A stretch of 64,000 bases of DNA from Bacteroidota bacterium (GTDB lineage Bacteria; Bacteroidota; Bacteroidia; AKYH767-A; 2013-40CM-41-45), in contig JADJSV010000001.1 in assembly GCA_016711505.1 (NCBI GenBank), positions 248,001-312,000 of the forward strand, in the 5' to 3' direction. Positions 1 through 9,384 of this stretch are shown piece after piece; position 1 is the first letter of the stretch, and every line of letters begins with the position of its first letter. The notes beneath the pieces are model-generated. The model worked only from the letters and a program-made list of their open reading frames with translations, was not told the origin of the DNA and ran no database searches. Position numbers and translations under genes: made by a program.

Positions 1-78
1 TGCAGATTTGACTTTATTCTTAACATCCAACCGTTAATTTAATACTAAAACCGTCTGCAAACCCATTCATCTCTTTGC

Positions 79-86
79 CTACCTTC
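79..86 (+). promoter_or_regulatory. possible -7 promoter element of aroC
   Basis: TACCTTCG matches the Bacteroidota -7 consensus TAnnTTTG at seven of eight positions and lies 5 bases before the aroC start codon. No convincing TTG -33 element was found at the expected distance, so this is weak. The leader would be almost absent, which is not rare in this phylum. Confidence 0.25.
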
Positions 87-91
87 GACCA

Positions 92-1174
92 ATGGCAGGA
101 AATACATTTGGAACTCTATTCAGATTGACAACTTTTGGTGAATCGCACGGACCGGCAATTGGTGGCATCATTGATGGCTGTCCTGCCGGATTAAAGATCG
201 ATGCAGATATCATTCTTCATGATCTGAGTCGTCGCAGACCGGGACAATCCGTCATCACAACCCAACGAAACGAACCGGACGATTTTGAGATTTTATCAGG
301 TATATATAAGGGTGTGACTACAGGCAGTCCTATTGCATTTGTGATCAGGAATAAAGATCAACGACCTGATGATTATGCTGCAATGAAAACTGCATATCGA
401 CCGTCGCATGCTGACTTTACATACGACCAGAAGTATGGTCATCGCGATCACCGTGGAAGCGGAAGGGCAAGCGCAAGAGAAACGGCATCAAGGGTTTTTG
501 GTGGGGCAATTGCACGTCAGTTATTGTCAGGTTTTGGAATCAAATTAGACGCTTATGTATCTGCCGTCGGACCATTAAAAATGGGTGATAATTATGAACA
601 TGTTGATTTCTCCAAAATTGAATCCAATATTGTTCGTTGTCCGGATGTGGAACTGGCAAAAAAGATGATTGAATATCTTGAAGAATTAAAGAAAGCCGGC
701 GACACAACAGGTGGAGTCATGACTTGTGTCATAAAAGATGTTCCTGCCGGATTAGGCGAGCCCGTTTTTGATAAGCTTCACGCGGATCTTGGAAAATCGA
801 TTCTGAGCATCAACGCTGTACATGGCTTTGAATACGGAAGTGGTTTTGCCGGGGCTGCAATGAAAGGATCTGAACATAACGATCTGTTTAAAAAAGAAGG
901 AAAGAAGATCGTTACTTCCTCAAACAATTCAGGTGGTATACAAGGTGGAATTTCAAATGGAATGGACATATTTTTCAGAGTAGCATTCAAACCTGTATCA
1001 ACTTTGATGATCGAACAGAAAACAGTCGATAATGAGGGCAAGGATATTGCCTTAAAGGCTGAAGGGCGACATGATCCCTGTGTGGTTCCCAGAGCAGTTC
1101 CAATAGTTGAAGCAATGGCAGCTCTCACTTTAGCAGATCATTTATTAAGAAACCGCAACAGCAAATTAGTATAA
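92..1174 (+). CDS. aroC: chorismate synthase
   Basis: Catalyses the last common step of aromatic amino acid synthesis, EPSP to chorismate, in the cytoplasm with reduced FMN. The 360-residue length is normal for the family. The first signature GESHGPAIGG is at residues 17-26, the central basic block with RASARETASR is near 125-134, and the C-terminal GRHDPCVVPRAVP block is near 326. The ATG at 92 puts the usual short N-terminus (MAGNTFGTLFRLTTFGESHG) in place. An AsmA-like gene follows after 30 bases on the same strand and may be cotranscribed. aroE of the same pathway is 12 kb away on the other strand. The function is secure from the motifs. Confidence 0.97.
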   Translation: MAGNTFGTLFRLTTFGESHGPAIGGIIDGCPAGLKIDADIILHDLSRRRPGQSVITTQRNEPDDFEILSGIYKGVTTGSPIAFVIRNKDQRPDDYAAMKTAYRPSHADFTYDQKYGHRDHRGSGRASARETASRVFGGAIARQLLSGFGIKLDAYVSAVGPLKMGDNYEHVDFSKIESNIVRCPDVELAKKMIEYLEELKKAGDTTGGVMTCVIKDVPAGLGEPVFDKLHADLGKSILSINAVHGFEYGSGFAGAAMKGSEHNDLFKKEGKKIVTSSNNSGGIQGGISNGMDIFFRVAFKPVSTLMIEQKTVDNEGKDIALKAEGRHDPCVVPRAVPIVEAMAALTLADHLLRNRNSKLV

Positions 1175-1204
1175 TAAAAAAACGAGTTAAACATCACATT
1201 CAAA

Positions 1205-3874
1205 ATGAAAAAATTATTCAAATTTATTGCAATCTTCATTGTCATTTTACTGGTAATCCTGATTTCCGTACCATTTATTTTTAAAGGGAAAATTGTGGCA
1301 ATGGTTAAGGAAGAGACTAACAAAAGTATCAATGCAAAAGTGGACTTTGGAGATTTTGATCTTTCATTGATCAGAAATTTTCCTAATTTCTCTCTGCGGG
1401 TAAATAATTTATCTGTAATAAATATTGCTCCATTTGAAGGAGACACTTTGATCTTTGCAAAACAACTCGATCTCACAATCGATGTTATGAGTGTGATAAA
1501 AGGCGAACAGATCAGTATCAGAAAAGTTGGTATCGATTCTCCTGTTATGTATTTTCTTGTGAATGAAGCGGGAAAAGCGAATTGGGATATTGCAAAGCCT
1601 AGTGTCGAACCGGCAGGAGCAGAGAAGCCTTCAACATTTAAAGCTTCATTGCAGAAATATTCTATTTCAAACGGACTTATCGTTTATGATGATAAGACAA
1701 TGCCCTTCTTCCTGAAACTCGACAATGTAAACCATTCGGGAAGCGGCGATTTTACTCAGGATCTTTTTGAATTAAGAACTACCACTGAAGTTGGTAAAAC
1801 AGACATGGCATATGGTGGAGTAAATTATATTAATAAAGCCAGAACAAAGATTGATGCTGATCTTGACATGAATATGAAAGAGATGCGTTTCACTTTTAAG
1901 AATAATAAAATTCAACTGAATGAATTGTTCCTTGATTTCTCAGGATGGGTCATGATGCCGGATACTAATATCGACATGGATCTGAAATTTGCAGCAGCGC
2001 AATCTGAATTCAAGAATTTTATTTCGATGATACCTGCTGTTTATTCTACTGAATTCAAAGACCTGAAATCTTCCGGTACGATGGCTTTAGGTGGTTTCAT
2101 TAAAGGACGTTTCAATGGCAAATCGATGCCGGGCTTCGGACTTGATCTGAAAATTAATAATGGAATGTTCAAGTATCCATCGTTGCCTTCTTCTGTAAAT
2201 AATGTAAACGTTGATCTTGCAATCAAGAATCCGGATGGTATTCCTGATCATACTTCAATCAATCTTTCAAAATTCCATGTAGAAGTCAACAACGATCCGT
2301 TTGATGCACGTTTATCTTTAACAACTCCTATCAGCGATCCGAATATTGATGCCTTTATGAAAGGTAAAATCGATCTTTCAGGAATTCAAAAGATCGTTCC
2401 GCTTGAAAAAGGTACTTCACTTACAGGCATAATTACTGCAGACGTTACTGCTAAAGGCAGAATGTCTGCAATTGAACAAAAGAAATTTGATCAGTTCGCT
2501 GCATCCGGAAATTTTGCAATTGCAAATATGAATTACGGAAATCCGACAATGAAAGAACCATTGCAGATAAATACACTTCGTCTGGCATTTAATCCTGCAA
2601 AAGTTGCTTTGGAAGCATTCAATGCAAAAATAGGTAAGAGTGATTTTAATGCCACAGGTTCACTTGAAAATTTCCTTGCATATGCATTAAAGGATGAAAC
2701 AATTGTCGGTTCAATAAATATGAAATCATCTCAGATCGATCTGAATGAGTTTATGTCTGAAGGAACAACCGCTTCAGGCGCTCCTGATACAAATGCAATG
2801 ACTGTGCTGGATATTCCTAAAAATATAAATTTTGTTCTGACTGCAGGTGTAGGCAAATTGATTTATCAGGATCTTACAATTTCAAATGTTTCCGGAAAAA
2901 TTGTAATTAAAGATAAAGGGATAAATATGCAGGATGTATTCATGCAGCTCATGGGCGGAAGCATGAAATTATCAGGAAATTATTCCAGTGCAGTTTTAAA
3001 CAAACTAACTTTTGATTTCGCTATCGACCTGAAAGATTTTGATATTGCGCAAACATCAAAGTCATTTGTTACTGTTGAGAAACTAGCTCCGATCACAAAA
3101 AATTGTTCAGGGAAATTCTCTACAGTTATGACTGTAAAAGGCGATCTTGACAGTAAGATGTCTCCTGTGATGAATTCACTTACCGGAGCCGGAAAACTTT
3201 CAACATCCGTTATAACAGTAGATAACTTCCCTGCATTTGTGAAAATTGCTGATGCATTGAAATTATCATCATGGAAAAAATTAACTGTTCCACCGGTAGC
3301 TCCTTCGTTTAAATTCGTTAACGGAAGAGTGTTCGTTGATCCATTTGATGTTACGATCAATAATATTAAATCAACTGTTGCCGGTTCCAATGGCTTTGAT
3401 CAATCGATCGATTATACAATGGCTTCGCAAATTCCACGCGCTGCTCTTGGAAGTGCTGCTAATAGTGTGATCTCAGGGTTACTTGCAACAGCAAATTCCA
3501 AAGGCGCAAATCTTAGCGTTGGTGATGTGATTCCGGTAAATATTAAAATTACCGGAACGATCGATTCACCTAAGATTGGAACTGATCTCGGCAAAGCCGG
3601 TTCAAATGCAATGAACGATCTGAAAGCAAAAGCTAATGAGGAATTCAATAAAAAGAAAGATGAACTTGAAGCCAAAGCTCGTGAGGAAGCAGAGAAATTA
3701 AAAAATGATGCAGCTGCAAAAGTAAATGAACAAAAAGCGAAAGCATCTGCAGAAGCTGACAGGATCAAGAAAGAACAGGAAGCAAAAGCAAAGGCATATG
3801 CAGATAGTTTGAAAAAAGCAGCAGATAAAAAAGCAAAAGATGAACTCAATAAGTTGAATCCGTTTAAGAAATAA
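1205..3874 (+). CDS. AsmA family protein (envelope biogenesis)
   Basis: An 889-residue protein with one N-terminal membrane anchor (about residues 5-27, basic then strongly hydrophobic) followed by a long periplasmic region rich in beta strands, as in AsmA/TamB-like proteins that bridge the envelope and are linked to lipid transport. The AsmA-type N-terminal block ('DFDLSLIRNFPNFSLRVNNL', near residues 49-68) and the repeated phrase pattern toward the C-terminus support the family. The last 85 or so residues are an Ala/Lys/Glu-rich charged stretch that should form a long helix or coiled coil; such tails occur in Bacteroidota homologues. It directly follows aroC. The exact substrate is unknown. 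Confidence 0.85.
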   Translation: MKKLFKFIAIFIVILLVILISVPFIFKGKIVAMVKEETNKSINAKVDFGDFDLSLIRNFPNFSLRVNNLSVINIAPFEGDTLIFAKQLDLTIDVMSVIKGEQISIRKVGIDSPVMYFLVNEAGKANWDIAKPSVEPAGAEKPSTFKASLQKYSISNGLIVYDDKTMPFFLKLDNVNHSGSGDFTQDLFELRTTTEVGKTDMAYGGVNYINKARTKIDADLDMNMKEMRFTFKNNKIQLNELFLDFSGWVMMPDTNIDMDLKFAAAQSEFKNFISMIPAVYSTEFKDLKSSGTMALGGFIKGRFNGKSMPGFGLDLKINNGMFKYPSLPSSVNNVNVDLAIKNPDGIPDHTSINLSKFHVEVNNDPFDARLSLTTPISDPNIDAFMKGKIDLSGIQKIVPLEKGTSLTGIITADVTAKGRMSAIEQKKFDQFAASGNFAIANMNYGNPTMKEPLQINTLRLAFNPAKVALEAFNAKIGKSDFNATGSLENFLAYALKDETIVGSINMKSSQIDLNEFMSEGTTASGAPDTNAMTVLDIPKNINFVLTAGVGKLIYQDLTISNVSGKIVIKDKGINMQDVFMQLMGGSMKLSGNYSSAVLNKLTFDFAIDLKDFDIAQTSKSFVTVEKLAPITKNCSGKFSTVMTVKGDLDSKMSPVMNSLTGAGKLSTSVITVDNFPAFVKIADALKLSSWKKLTVPPVAPSFKFVNGRVFVDPFDVTINNIKSTVAGSNGFDQSIDYTMASQIPRAALGSAANSVISGLLATANSKGANLSVGDVIPVNIKITGTIDSPKIGTDLGKAGSNAMNDLKAKANEEFNKKKDELEAKAREEAEKLKNDAAAKVNEQKAKASAEADRIKKEQEAKAKAYADSLKKAADKKAKDELNKLNPFKK

Positions 3875-3898
3875 TTGGTCTGCACTAAAATTGTTATG

Positions 3899-3925
3899 AG
3901 GTCAAGGAATAAAGGTCAAGGGTCA
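3899..3925. repeat. half copy of the GGTCAAA heptad repeat
   Basis: Reads AGGTCAAGGAATAAAGGTCAAGGGTCAA, one arm of the hairpin seen complete at 7562 and 28836, without a matching TGACC arm. It lies between the AsmA stop and the start codon of the next gene, so it overlaps that gene's leader. Confidence 0.6.
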
Positions 3926-4318
3926 ATGCATTCTACAGGAAAAAAAATGCCATATTTATTTGTAACATTTATTGTATTCAGTGTCATTTTTCAGAGTAAT
4001 GCTCAGGAAACTCATTGTTCTGTTTCCCAGGATAAAAAAGCGCTAAAGTTTTTCGATGAAGCTAAAACTTTATTTAAAAGCCGCAAGTATGAGGATGCAA
4101 AAAATACAATCGGAAAAGCAATTGACGCTGATCCGGAATTTGGAGATGCATACCTTTTGCAAGGTGAGATCGCTTTGAAGAAAAAAGACGACAATCTGAT
4201 GATTGAAAGCTTTAAAAAAGTGATTGAAATTTGCCCGGATGCCGATCCTGAATCTTATTTTCAAGTAGGTGCATTTTATTATGATACAAAAAATGGAAAG
4301 ATGCGGAAACGTATCTGA
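3926..4318 (+). CDS. N-terminal part of a split PorE-like TPR/PD40/OmpA protein
   Basis: From ATG 3926 it encodes a signal peptide (hydrophobic core MPYLFVTFIVFSVIFQ, cleavage near SNAQ) and then TPR-like helices (FDEAKTLFKSRKYEDAKNTI; DAYLLQGEIALKKKDDNLMI). The frame is open from 3875, but the bases upstream of 3926 are repeat sequence, so the later start is preferred. Reading stops at 4316-4318 because the A-run at 4288-4293 has six A's where seven would continue the protein as TKKWKDAETYLKKFLEFDK, which runs without a break into the frame of the 4372-5862 piece. The two pieces are one gene of about 645 residues. The lesion is more likely an assembly indel than a real truncation. Confidence 0.75.
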   Translation: MHSTGKKMPYLFVTFIVFSVIFQSNAQETHCSVSQDKKALKFFDEAKTLFKSRKYEDAKNTIGKAIDADPEFGDAYLLQGEIALKKKDDNLMIESFKKVIEICPDADPESYFQVGAFYYDTKNGKMRKRI

Positions 4319-4371
4319 AGAAATTTCTGGAGTTTGACAAGATAAATGAGGTTCATGGTTCAAAGGCTGAG

Positions 4372-5862
4372 TTGATGTTACTCCGTTCTGCATTATATGC
4401 ACACCCTGTTGCATTTAATCCTGTTCCGGTCAAAGATATTTCATCACCTGATCCGGAGTATTTACCTTATATCAGTCCTGACAATGAACTTGCATTTTTT
4501 ACTCGCCGGTATGAATTGCAGGCAAAAGGAATGCTGACTCCGCAAAGCGCTGAGAAGTTTATGATCGCCTATCTTCAGCCTAATGGATTATATGAAAGAG
4601 GAAAACCAATGGAAGATCCTTTCAACAGATCAACCAGCAACAATGAAGGTGGAGCTACTATTACAATTGATAACAAACATTTATTCTTTACAGTAAATAC
4701 AAAAGGTAATTTCGATATCTGTACTTCTGATTTCGTTGATGGAAAATGGACAGAGATCACCAACCTTGGCCCTAACGTAAATGACCCCAAGCAGTGGGAT
4801 AGTCAGCCATCAGTTTCGTCTGATGGGAAGACTTTATATTTTGCATCTGCCAGAGATTCTATGTCACGGATAGATATCTACAAAACAACGCGCGATGAAA
4901 CCGGTAACTGGAAGAAGGCTGTGAAACTTTCTTCAAAGATCAATACTAATGGCAATGACAAATCACCATTCATCCATAGTGATAGCAGAACGCTTTACTT
5001 TTCATCAGATAGCTTACCGGGTCTTGGTGGCTACGATATTTTTAAATGTCAGATGGATGAAAATGGTAACTGGGGTAAACCTGTAAATATCGGTTATCCT
5101 ATCAATACTGATGCCGATGAAGTTAGTTTTTTTGTCAGCACGAATGGTCGCACCGGTTATTTTGCAAGTAATAAACTTAATAACGGTGTCGGTGGATTTG
5201 ATATTTATTCATTTGATCTTTACACAGAAGCTCGTCCTGATAATGTCTATTTTCAAAAGGGTGATATGAATGGAAAAGAAAATACAGAAATTGTAAACGC
5301 AACGATAGAAGTAAAGGATGCAATCACAAAGAAGTTAACCAAGATCGATGTTGATTCTGTAACCGGTGAATATGCATTCATTGTCAATTTTAAAAATGAT
5401 CTTCTTATCAGTGTGAAAAAAGAAGGTTATGCCTTTGAATCAAATTACGTTCATTCACAGGATACCCAAAACTTGAAAGTGCAGAAAGTCGATATAGAAC
5501 TTAAGAAACTCGAAGTTGGGGGACAATATACTTTGCATGATATCCTTTTCGCAACAAACAGTTTTGAATTAAATGATACAATTAAAACAGTATTAGATGA
5601 ATTTTCCGATTATCTGATGCAGAATAAAAAACTTCAGGTTGCTCTTCACGGACATACAGATAATGTCGGAAATCCGTCGGATAATCTTATACTTTCTAAC
5701 AACAGAGCAAAAGCAGTATTTGATTACCTTTCAACAAAAGGAATAGAAAAAACCAGAATGAGCTTCAAAGGCTTCGGTGAAACAAAACCTATTTCATCCA
5801 ACAACACCGAAGAAGGCAGAGCGAAGAACAGGAGGACGGTGTTTGTGGTGAATAGCAAATAG
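4372..5862 (+). CDS. C-terminal part of a split PorE-like protein: PD40 propeller, CRD, OmpA domain
   Basis: The first ATG in this frame is at 4372, but the coding frame extends back to about 4294 and joins the TPR piece. It holds WD40-like/PD40 blades (SADGK-like phrases such as 'SVSSDGKTLYFASARD'), a carboxypeptidase-regulatory-like fold near residues 300-370, and a C-terminal OmpA domain from about 385 with the peptidoglycan-contact segments HGHTDNVG, LSNNRAKAV and NRRTVFVV. TPR-PD40-CRD-OmpA is the architecture of PorE, which tethers the T9SS to peptidoglycan, and of several paralogues; which paralogue this is cannot be told from the sequence alone. A second TPR/PD40 protein without OmpA lies at 33228-34826. 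Confidence 0.85.
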   Translation: MMLLRSALYAHPVAFNPVPVKDISSPDPEYLPYISPDNELAFFTRRYELQAKGMLTPQSAEKFMIAYLQPNGLYERGKPMEDPFNRSTSNNEGGATITIDNKHLFFTVNTKGNFDICTSDFVDGKWTEITNLGPNVNDPKQWDSQPSVSSDGKTLYFASARDSMSRIDIYKTTRDETGNWKKAVKLSSKINTNGNDKSPFIHSDSRTLYFSSDSLPGLGGYDIFKCQMDENGNWGKPVNIGYPINTDADEVSFFVSTNGRTGYFASNKLNNGVGGFDIYSFDLYTEARPDNVYFQKGDMNGKENTEIVNATIEVKDAITKKLTKIDVDSVTGEYAFIVNFKNDLLISVKKEGYAFESNYVHSQDTQNLKVQKVDIELKKLEVGGQYTLHDILFATNSFELNDTIKTVLDEFSDYLMQNKKLQVALHGHTDNVGNPSDNLILSNNRAKAVFDYLSTKGIEKTRMSFKGFGETKPISSNNTEEGRAKNRRTVFVVNSK

Positions 5863-5878
5863 TTATTCGTTATTAGTT
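5860..5878. repeat. short heptad array at a stop codon
   Basis: Starting inside the TAG stop codon the sequence reads as 7-nt words TTATTCG, TTATTAG, TTAAAGT. The same words recur in the long array at 53146-53260. Confidence 0.4.
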
Positions 5879-5927
5879 AAAGTTTGGTCTTATATTTGTT
5901 AAGTCGCTTCCAAAACCAACAAATTCC

Positions 5928-7535
5928 ATGAAAAAACTAATTTTTGGCCTGCTATTATGCAGTAATTTAATAGCTCAGGCAGACAATCAACGTGTAAATT
6001 TAAGTTCTGATGTAAACGGTGTTAAAGTGTTTCTTTCTGGTGCTCAGGTGATCAGAACTGCTAAGGGCAGTGTTGATGCCGGCTCTACTGAAGTAGCAAT
6101 TGAAGGACTTTCATCGCAAGTAAATCCGAGTTCAATTATCGTTTCAGGTACCGGCGATGCAATGATAATGGGTGTTAGTTATACTTTAGACTATTTACGT
6201 GATAAGAAAAAGACGCCTGAGTTAGTTAGACTGGAAGATTCTCTTGAAACTTTAAAAGCTATTCTGGTAAGATATAACATGAATGAAAGTGTTTACAATG
6301 ATGAAATGGCATTGTTGAATGCAAACAAAAATACAAGCGGCAGTAATGTTGGTGTTAATGCAGAGAATTTAAAAAAGGTTGCTGACTTTTATCGTGCCCG
6401 TTCAATTGAATTGAAAACTAAATTGATCGAAATCGCAGAATTGAAAGTAAAGGTCAATGAAAAGATTGCAAAACTCTCTGCTCAGATCAATGAGACGAAT
6501 GGTAAACTAGATCAACCTTCCGGAACAATTTTAGTTTCAATTGAAGCAAAGCAAAGAACTAATATCGCTTTGAATGTTTCATATTACGTTCCTGCTGCAT
6601 CATGGGAGCCATTGTATGAATTGCATGGTAAGGATGTAAAAAGTCCGGTAGAGTTAATTTATAAAGCATCAGTGAGACAATCGTCTGGTGAGAACTGGAC
6701 AAAAGTACCTTTTACACTTTCTACAGGAAATCCACAGTTAAATAATACAAAACCTAACCTTGTTCCTTGGTTTGTTGATTTTATCAGATTCAGAAAACAA
6801 TATGAGCTAAAAGAAATGCAAAGTGCTGCTCCTATGATGAACAAAGCTAGTACAGACAACTACATGATTCAAGGCGCAGCAGATTCTGCAATGGAGGAAA
6901 TCGCAGTTTCACAGAATGAAACTGCTGTTAGTGTAGAATTCGAGATCAAACAAAGTTATTCTGTTGCAACAGATGGAAAAGATGTGATCATGACTATTGA
7001 GAAACATGAACTTCCTTCTCAATTTGCATATTATGCTGCACCACGAATCGATAAAACTGCATATTTAATGGCATCGATCACGGGTTGGGAACAATTAAAT
7101 TTATTGCCGGGAAGAGCGAATGTATATTTTGAAAACAGTTATGTTGGCGAATCTTATATTAATCCAACATCAACGGCTGATACATTACGTCTGTCGATGG
7201 GCAGAGATGCACGAATCGTGATCAAAAGAACAAAGGTGAAAGATCTTTCCGGAGCAAAATTCCTTGGAAGCAATACGATTAAAGATTTCACTTTCGATAT
7301 TTCTGTCCGTAACAATAGGAGCGAAGTTGTTGATCTGGTTTTAGAAGATCAGGTGCCGCTGACAAAAAACGAATCTATCAAGATCACTATCAATGAAACA
7401 TCCGGTGCAGACTATAATTCTGAAATTGGAATGCTCACATGGAGAATGAATCTGAAGAATGGCGAAACAAAAAAATTCCGTGTTGCTTATACGGTGAAGT
7501 TTCCGAAGGATCAGAATGTGAGTGGACTGGAGTAG
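5928..7535 (+). CDS. MuiA-like protein with DUF4140 and DUF4139 domains
   Basis: A 535-residue secreted or periplasmic protein. It has a short signal peptide (residues 1-18), an N-terminal DUF4140-like beta domain (about 25-110, 'VKVFLSGAQVIRTAKGSVDAG'), a helical coiled-coil hairpin (about 140-195) and a long DUF4139 beta domain (about 205-535) with the usual SYYVPAASWEPLYEL and FTLSTGNP phrases. The family is named for a mucoidy inhibitor locus; its biochemical role is not known. TATATTTG at 5891-5898 is a plausible -7 element. It ends in TAG just upstream of a large GGTCAAA hairpin. Confidence 0.85.
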   Translation: MKKLIFGLLLCSNLIAQADNQRVNLSSDVNGVKVFLSGAQVIRTAKGSVDAGSTEVAIEGLSSQVNPSSIIVSGTGDAMIMGVSYTLDYLRDKKKTPELVRLEDSLETLKAILVRYNMNESVYNDEMALLNANKNTSGSNVGVNAENLKKVADFYRARSIELKTKLIEIAELKVKVNEKIAKLSAQINETNGKLDQPSGTILVSIEAKQRTNIALNVSYYVPAASWEPLYELHGKDVKSPVELIYKASVRQSSGENWTKVPFTLSTGNPQLNNTKPNLVPWFVDFIRFRKQYELKEMQSAAPMMNKASTDNYMIQGAADSAMEEIAVSQNETAVSVEFEIKQSYSVATDGKDVIMTIEKHELPSQFAYYAAPRIDKTAYLMASITGWEQLNLLPGRANVYFENSYVGESYINPTSTADTLRLSMGRDARIVIKRTKVKDLSGAKFLGSNTIKDFTFDISVRNNRSEVVDLVLEDQVPLTKNESIKITINETSGADYNSEIGMLTWRMNLKNGETKKFRVAYTVKFPKDQNVSGLE

Positions 7536-7561
7536 TTATTTGTTTACTGAATAGACTCTTT

Positions 7562-7637
7562 AGGTAAAGGGTCAAAGGTCAAAGGTCACGCAGCTTACTT
7601 GCATGCAGCGTGACCTCTGACCTTTGACCTTTGACCT
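7562..7637. repeat. GGTCAAA heptad hairpin, copy 1
   Basis: The left arm is GGTCAAA words ending in GGTCACGCAGC; the right arm is TGCAGCGTGACC followed by TCTGACC-TTTGACC words. The arms pair over about 30 bases around a loop of roughly 10. The core GGTCACGC-N-GC...GCAGCGTGACC is shared with the copy at 28836-28922, so this is a dispersed element and not a chance hairpin. It may act as a terminator for the upstream gene but lacks a T tract. Confidence 0.8.
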
Positions 7638-7701
7638 AATCTAAGAGTAAATGAAATTTAACTTGCCCCGTAGCTGCTTTTGCTTTTTTTTGTAATAACT
7701 C

Positions 7702-9378
7702 ATGAAATTCGAAACAAGCCGTTATTACGGGCTTTTATTAACTTTTACATTGATTTTTGTTGAATGTGTTCGTTCTTTCGGACAATGTTCAGCAGTGATC
7801 AATACTTTTCCTTATCGTGAGAGTTTCGAAACTGGTATGGCAAATTGGACCACAATTGGAACAAACAACGACTGGGTTTGGGGTACTCCTTCAAAACCTG
7901 TGATCAGTTCTGCAGGTGATGGAACAAAATGCTGGATCACCGGTGGTACATCTGCTTCTTTCTACAATTATGGAGAGAAGTCATGGGTGCAAAGTCCTTG
8001 TTTTGATTTTACGACCCTCAATAAACCCTTCATATCTGTTCTGGTTTTTTGGGATACGGAATTAACTTATGATGGTGCCAATCTTCAGTATTCTCTTAAT
8101 GGTGGAAATTCATGGAGCACAATTGGCGCTGCAGGGGATTCTGTAAATTGTAACGTTTCAAACTGGTATAACAATTCCGGCATAACAAATTTAAACGGAC
8201 TTGGTGGTTCTACTGCCGGTTGGTCAGGAACTACTCAGGCAACCAGCGGTTCCTGTAATGGTGGAAGAGGATCTGCTACCTGGCTTCGGGCAACCCACTG
8301 TGTTCCGCAAGTGGCTAATCAGCCACAGGTGATCTTCAGATTTACGTTTGGTAGCGGTACTACCTGTAACGACTATGATGGTTTTGCTTTCGATGACTTC
8401 TATGTTGGAATTGCACCGACAACTGCTCCGGTTGATTTTACATTTAATTGTATCGGTAATTCGACATACAATTTCAGTACTGTTCTTTCAAATTGCATTG
8501 ATACTTACAATTGGAATTTCGGAGATCCGGGCTCGACTGATAATACTTCTGCAGCTCCATCACAAAATCATTCGTTTTCAACCTTCGGTACTTTCAATGT
8601 TACTTTAACCGGCGGTGGTGATTGTGCTAACGACACTTTAATTACCAAACAAGTGAAAATTATTGACGCAGCAATTTCTTCTACTGATGTGACGTGTCAG
8701 GGCGATAGTAATGGAACTGCAATGGTTGTTCTTCAAGGTCACGGACCTTCAACAATTGTTGAATGGAATACATCTCCTGTACAAACTGCTCCCGGAATAA
8801 GGAATTTACCGGTAGGTGAGTATACTGCATTAATTAGTGATACCGCTGCCTGTGGACTTTCAGTTACCACGGTAGTAGGAGAAGGACCTGATGCCAGGCC
8901 AACAGTAGATATAGGTAGCGACTTGTTAATTTGTCCCGGTTCAACAATTCCATTACTGATCAGGAATTTTTCAACTTACCAATGGCAGGATGGTTCTACG
9001 GATTCTTTATATCTGATCACAGCTTCAGGAAATATTTTCCTGACTGTTACAAATGCAGCCGGTTGTCGTACAACAGATTCATTGATCGTTGAAGAAGATT
9101 GTCTGAGTGATATACTTTTTCCGAATGCTTTCACTCCGAATGAAGATGGAATTAATGAAATTTTTTCAGGTGTTGGATCAGAGCCTGAAAATTTCAAGCT
9201 CAGGATTTTTGATCGTTGGGGCGAATTAATTTTTGAATCAAACAGTATATTGAACGGTTGGGATGGTAAATACAATGGACATTCAGTACATGATGGTGTA
9301 TATGTTTACCAGTCAATATTTACAATTGCAAAAAATAATGAAATAGAAAAAACGGGGAAAGTTGTTTTGATCCGCTAA
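7702..9378 (+). CDS. secreted surface protein with PKD domain and CHU_C (T9SS type B) sorting domain
   Basis: A 558-residue exported protein: signal peptide (about 1-27), a MAM/jellyroll-like N-terminal domain with WxTPS and 'WVQSPCFDF' phrases (about 30-235), a PKD-like domain (about 245-320, 'YNWNFGDPGSTDN'), an SprB-repeat-like segment (about 325-385) and a C-terminal gliding-motility-associated CHU_C domain from about 470 (FPNAFTPNEDGINE, FDRWGELIFES, GWDGKYNG, DGVYVYQ). CHU_C tails direct proteins through the type IX secretion system to the cell surface. Its ligand is unknown. The DUF2279 gene starts 6 bases after the stop and is probably cotranscribed. Confidence 0.88.
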   Translation: MKFETSRYYGLLLTFTLIFVECVRSFGQCSAVINTFPYRESFETGMANWTTIGTNNDWVWGTPSKPVISSAGDGTKCWITGGTSASFYNYGEKSWVQSPCFDFTTLNKPFISVLVFWDTELTYDGANLQYSLNGGNSWSTIGAAGDSVNCNVSNWYNNSGITNLNGLGGSTAGWSGTTQATSGSCNGGRGSATWLRATHCVPQVANQPQVIFRFTFGSGTTCNDYDGFAFDDFYVGIAPTTAPVDFTFNCIGNSTYNFSTVLSNCIDTYNWNFGDPGSTDNTSAAPSQNHSFSTFGTFNVTLTGGGDCANDTLITKQVKIIDAAISSTDVTCQGDSNGTAMVVLQGHGPSTIVEWNTSPVQTAPGIRNLPVGEYTALISDTAACGLSVTTVVGEGPDARPTVDIGSDLLICPGSTIPLLIRNFSTYQWQDGSTDSLYLITASGNIFLTVTNAAGCRTTDSLIVEEDCLSDILFPNAFTPNEDGINEIFSGVGSEPENFKLRIFDRWGELIFESNSILNGWDGKYNGHSVHDGVYVYQSIFTIAKNNEIEKTGKVVLIR

Positions 9379-9384
9379 TTTTAT

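Noticed and set aside
778..1128. Minus-strand open frame inside aroC
   Set aside because: Antisense shadow of a well-conserved enzyme; no recognisable domain or own leader.
3412..3885. 157-residue minus-strand open frame opposite the end of the AsmA-like gene
   Set aside because: It mirrors the Ala/Lys/Glu-rich coiled-coil codons of the plus-strand gene and encodes a low-complexity Ser/Phe/Ala sequence with no domain.
4288..4318. Programmed -1/+1 frameshift at the A-run in the OmpA-like gene
   Set aside because: No conserved slippery site with a stimulating structure was seen, and several other genes have similar one-base lesions, so an assembly indel is the simpler reading.
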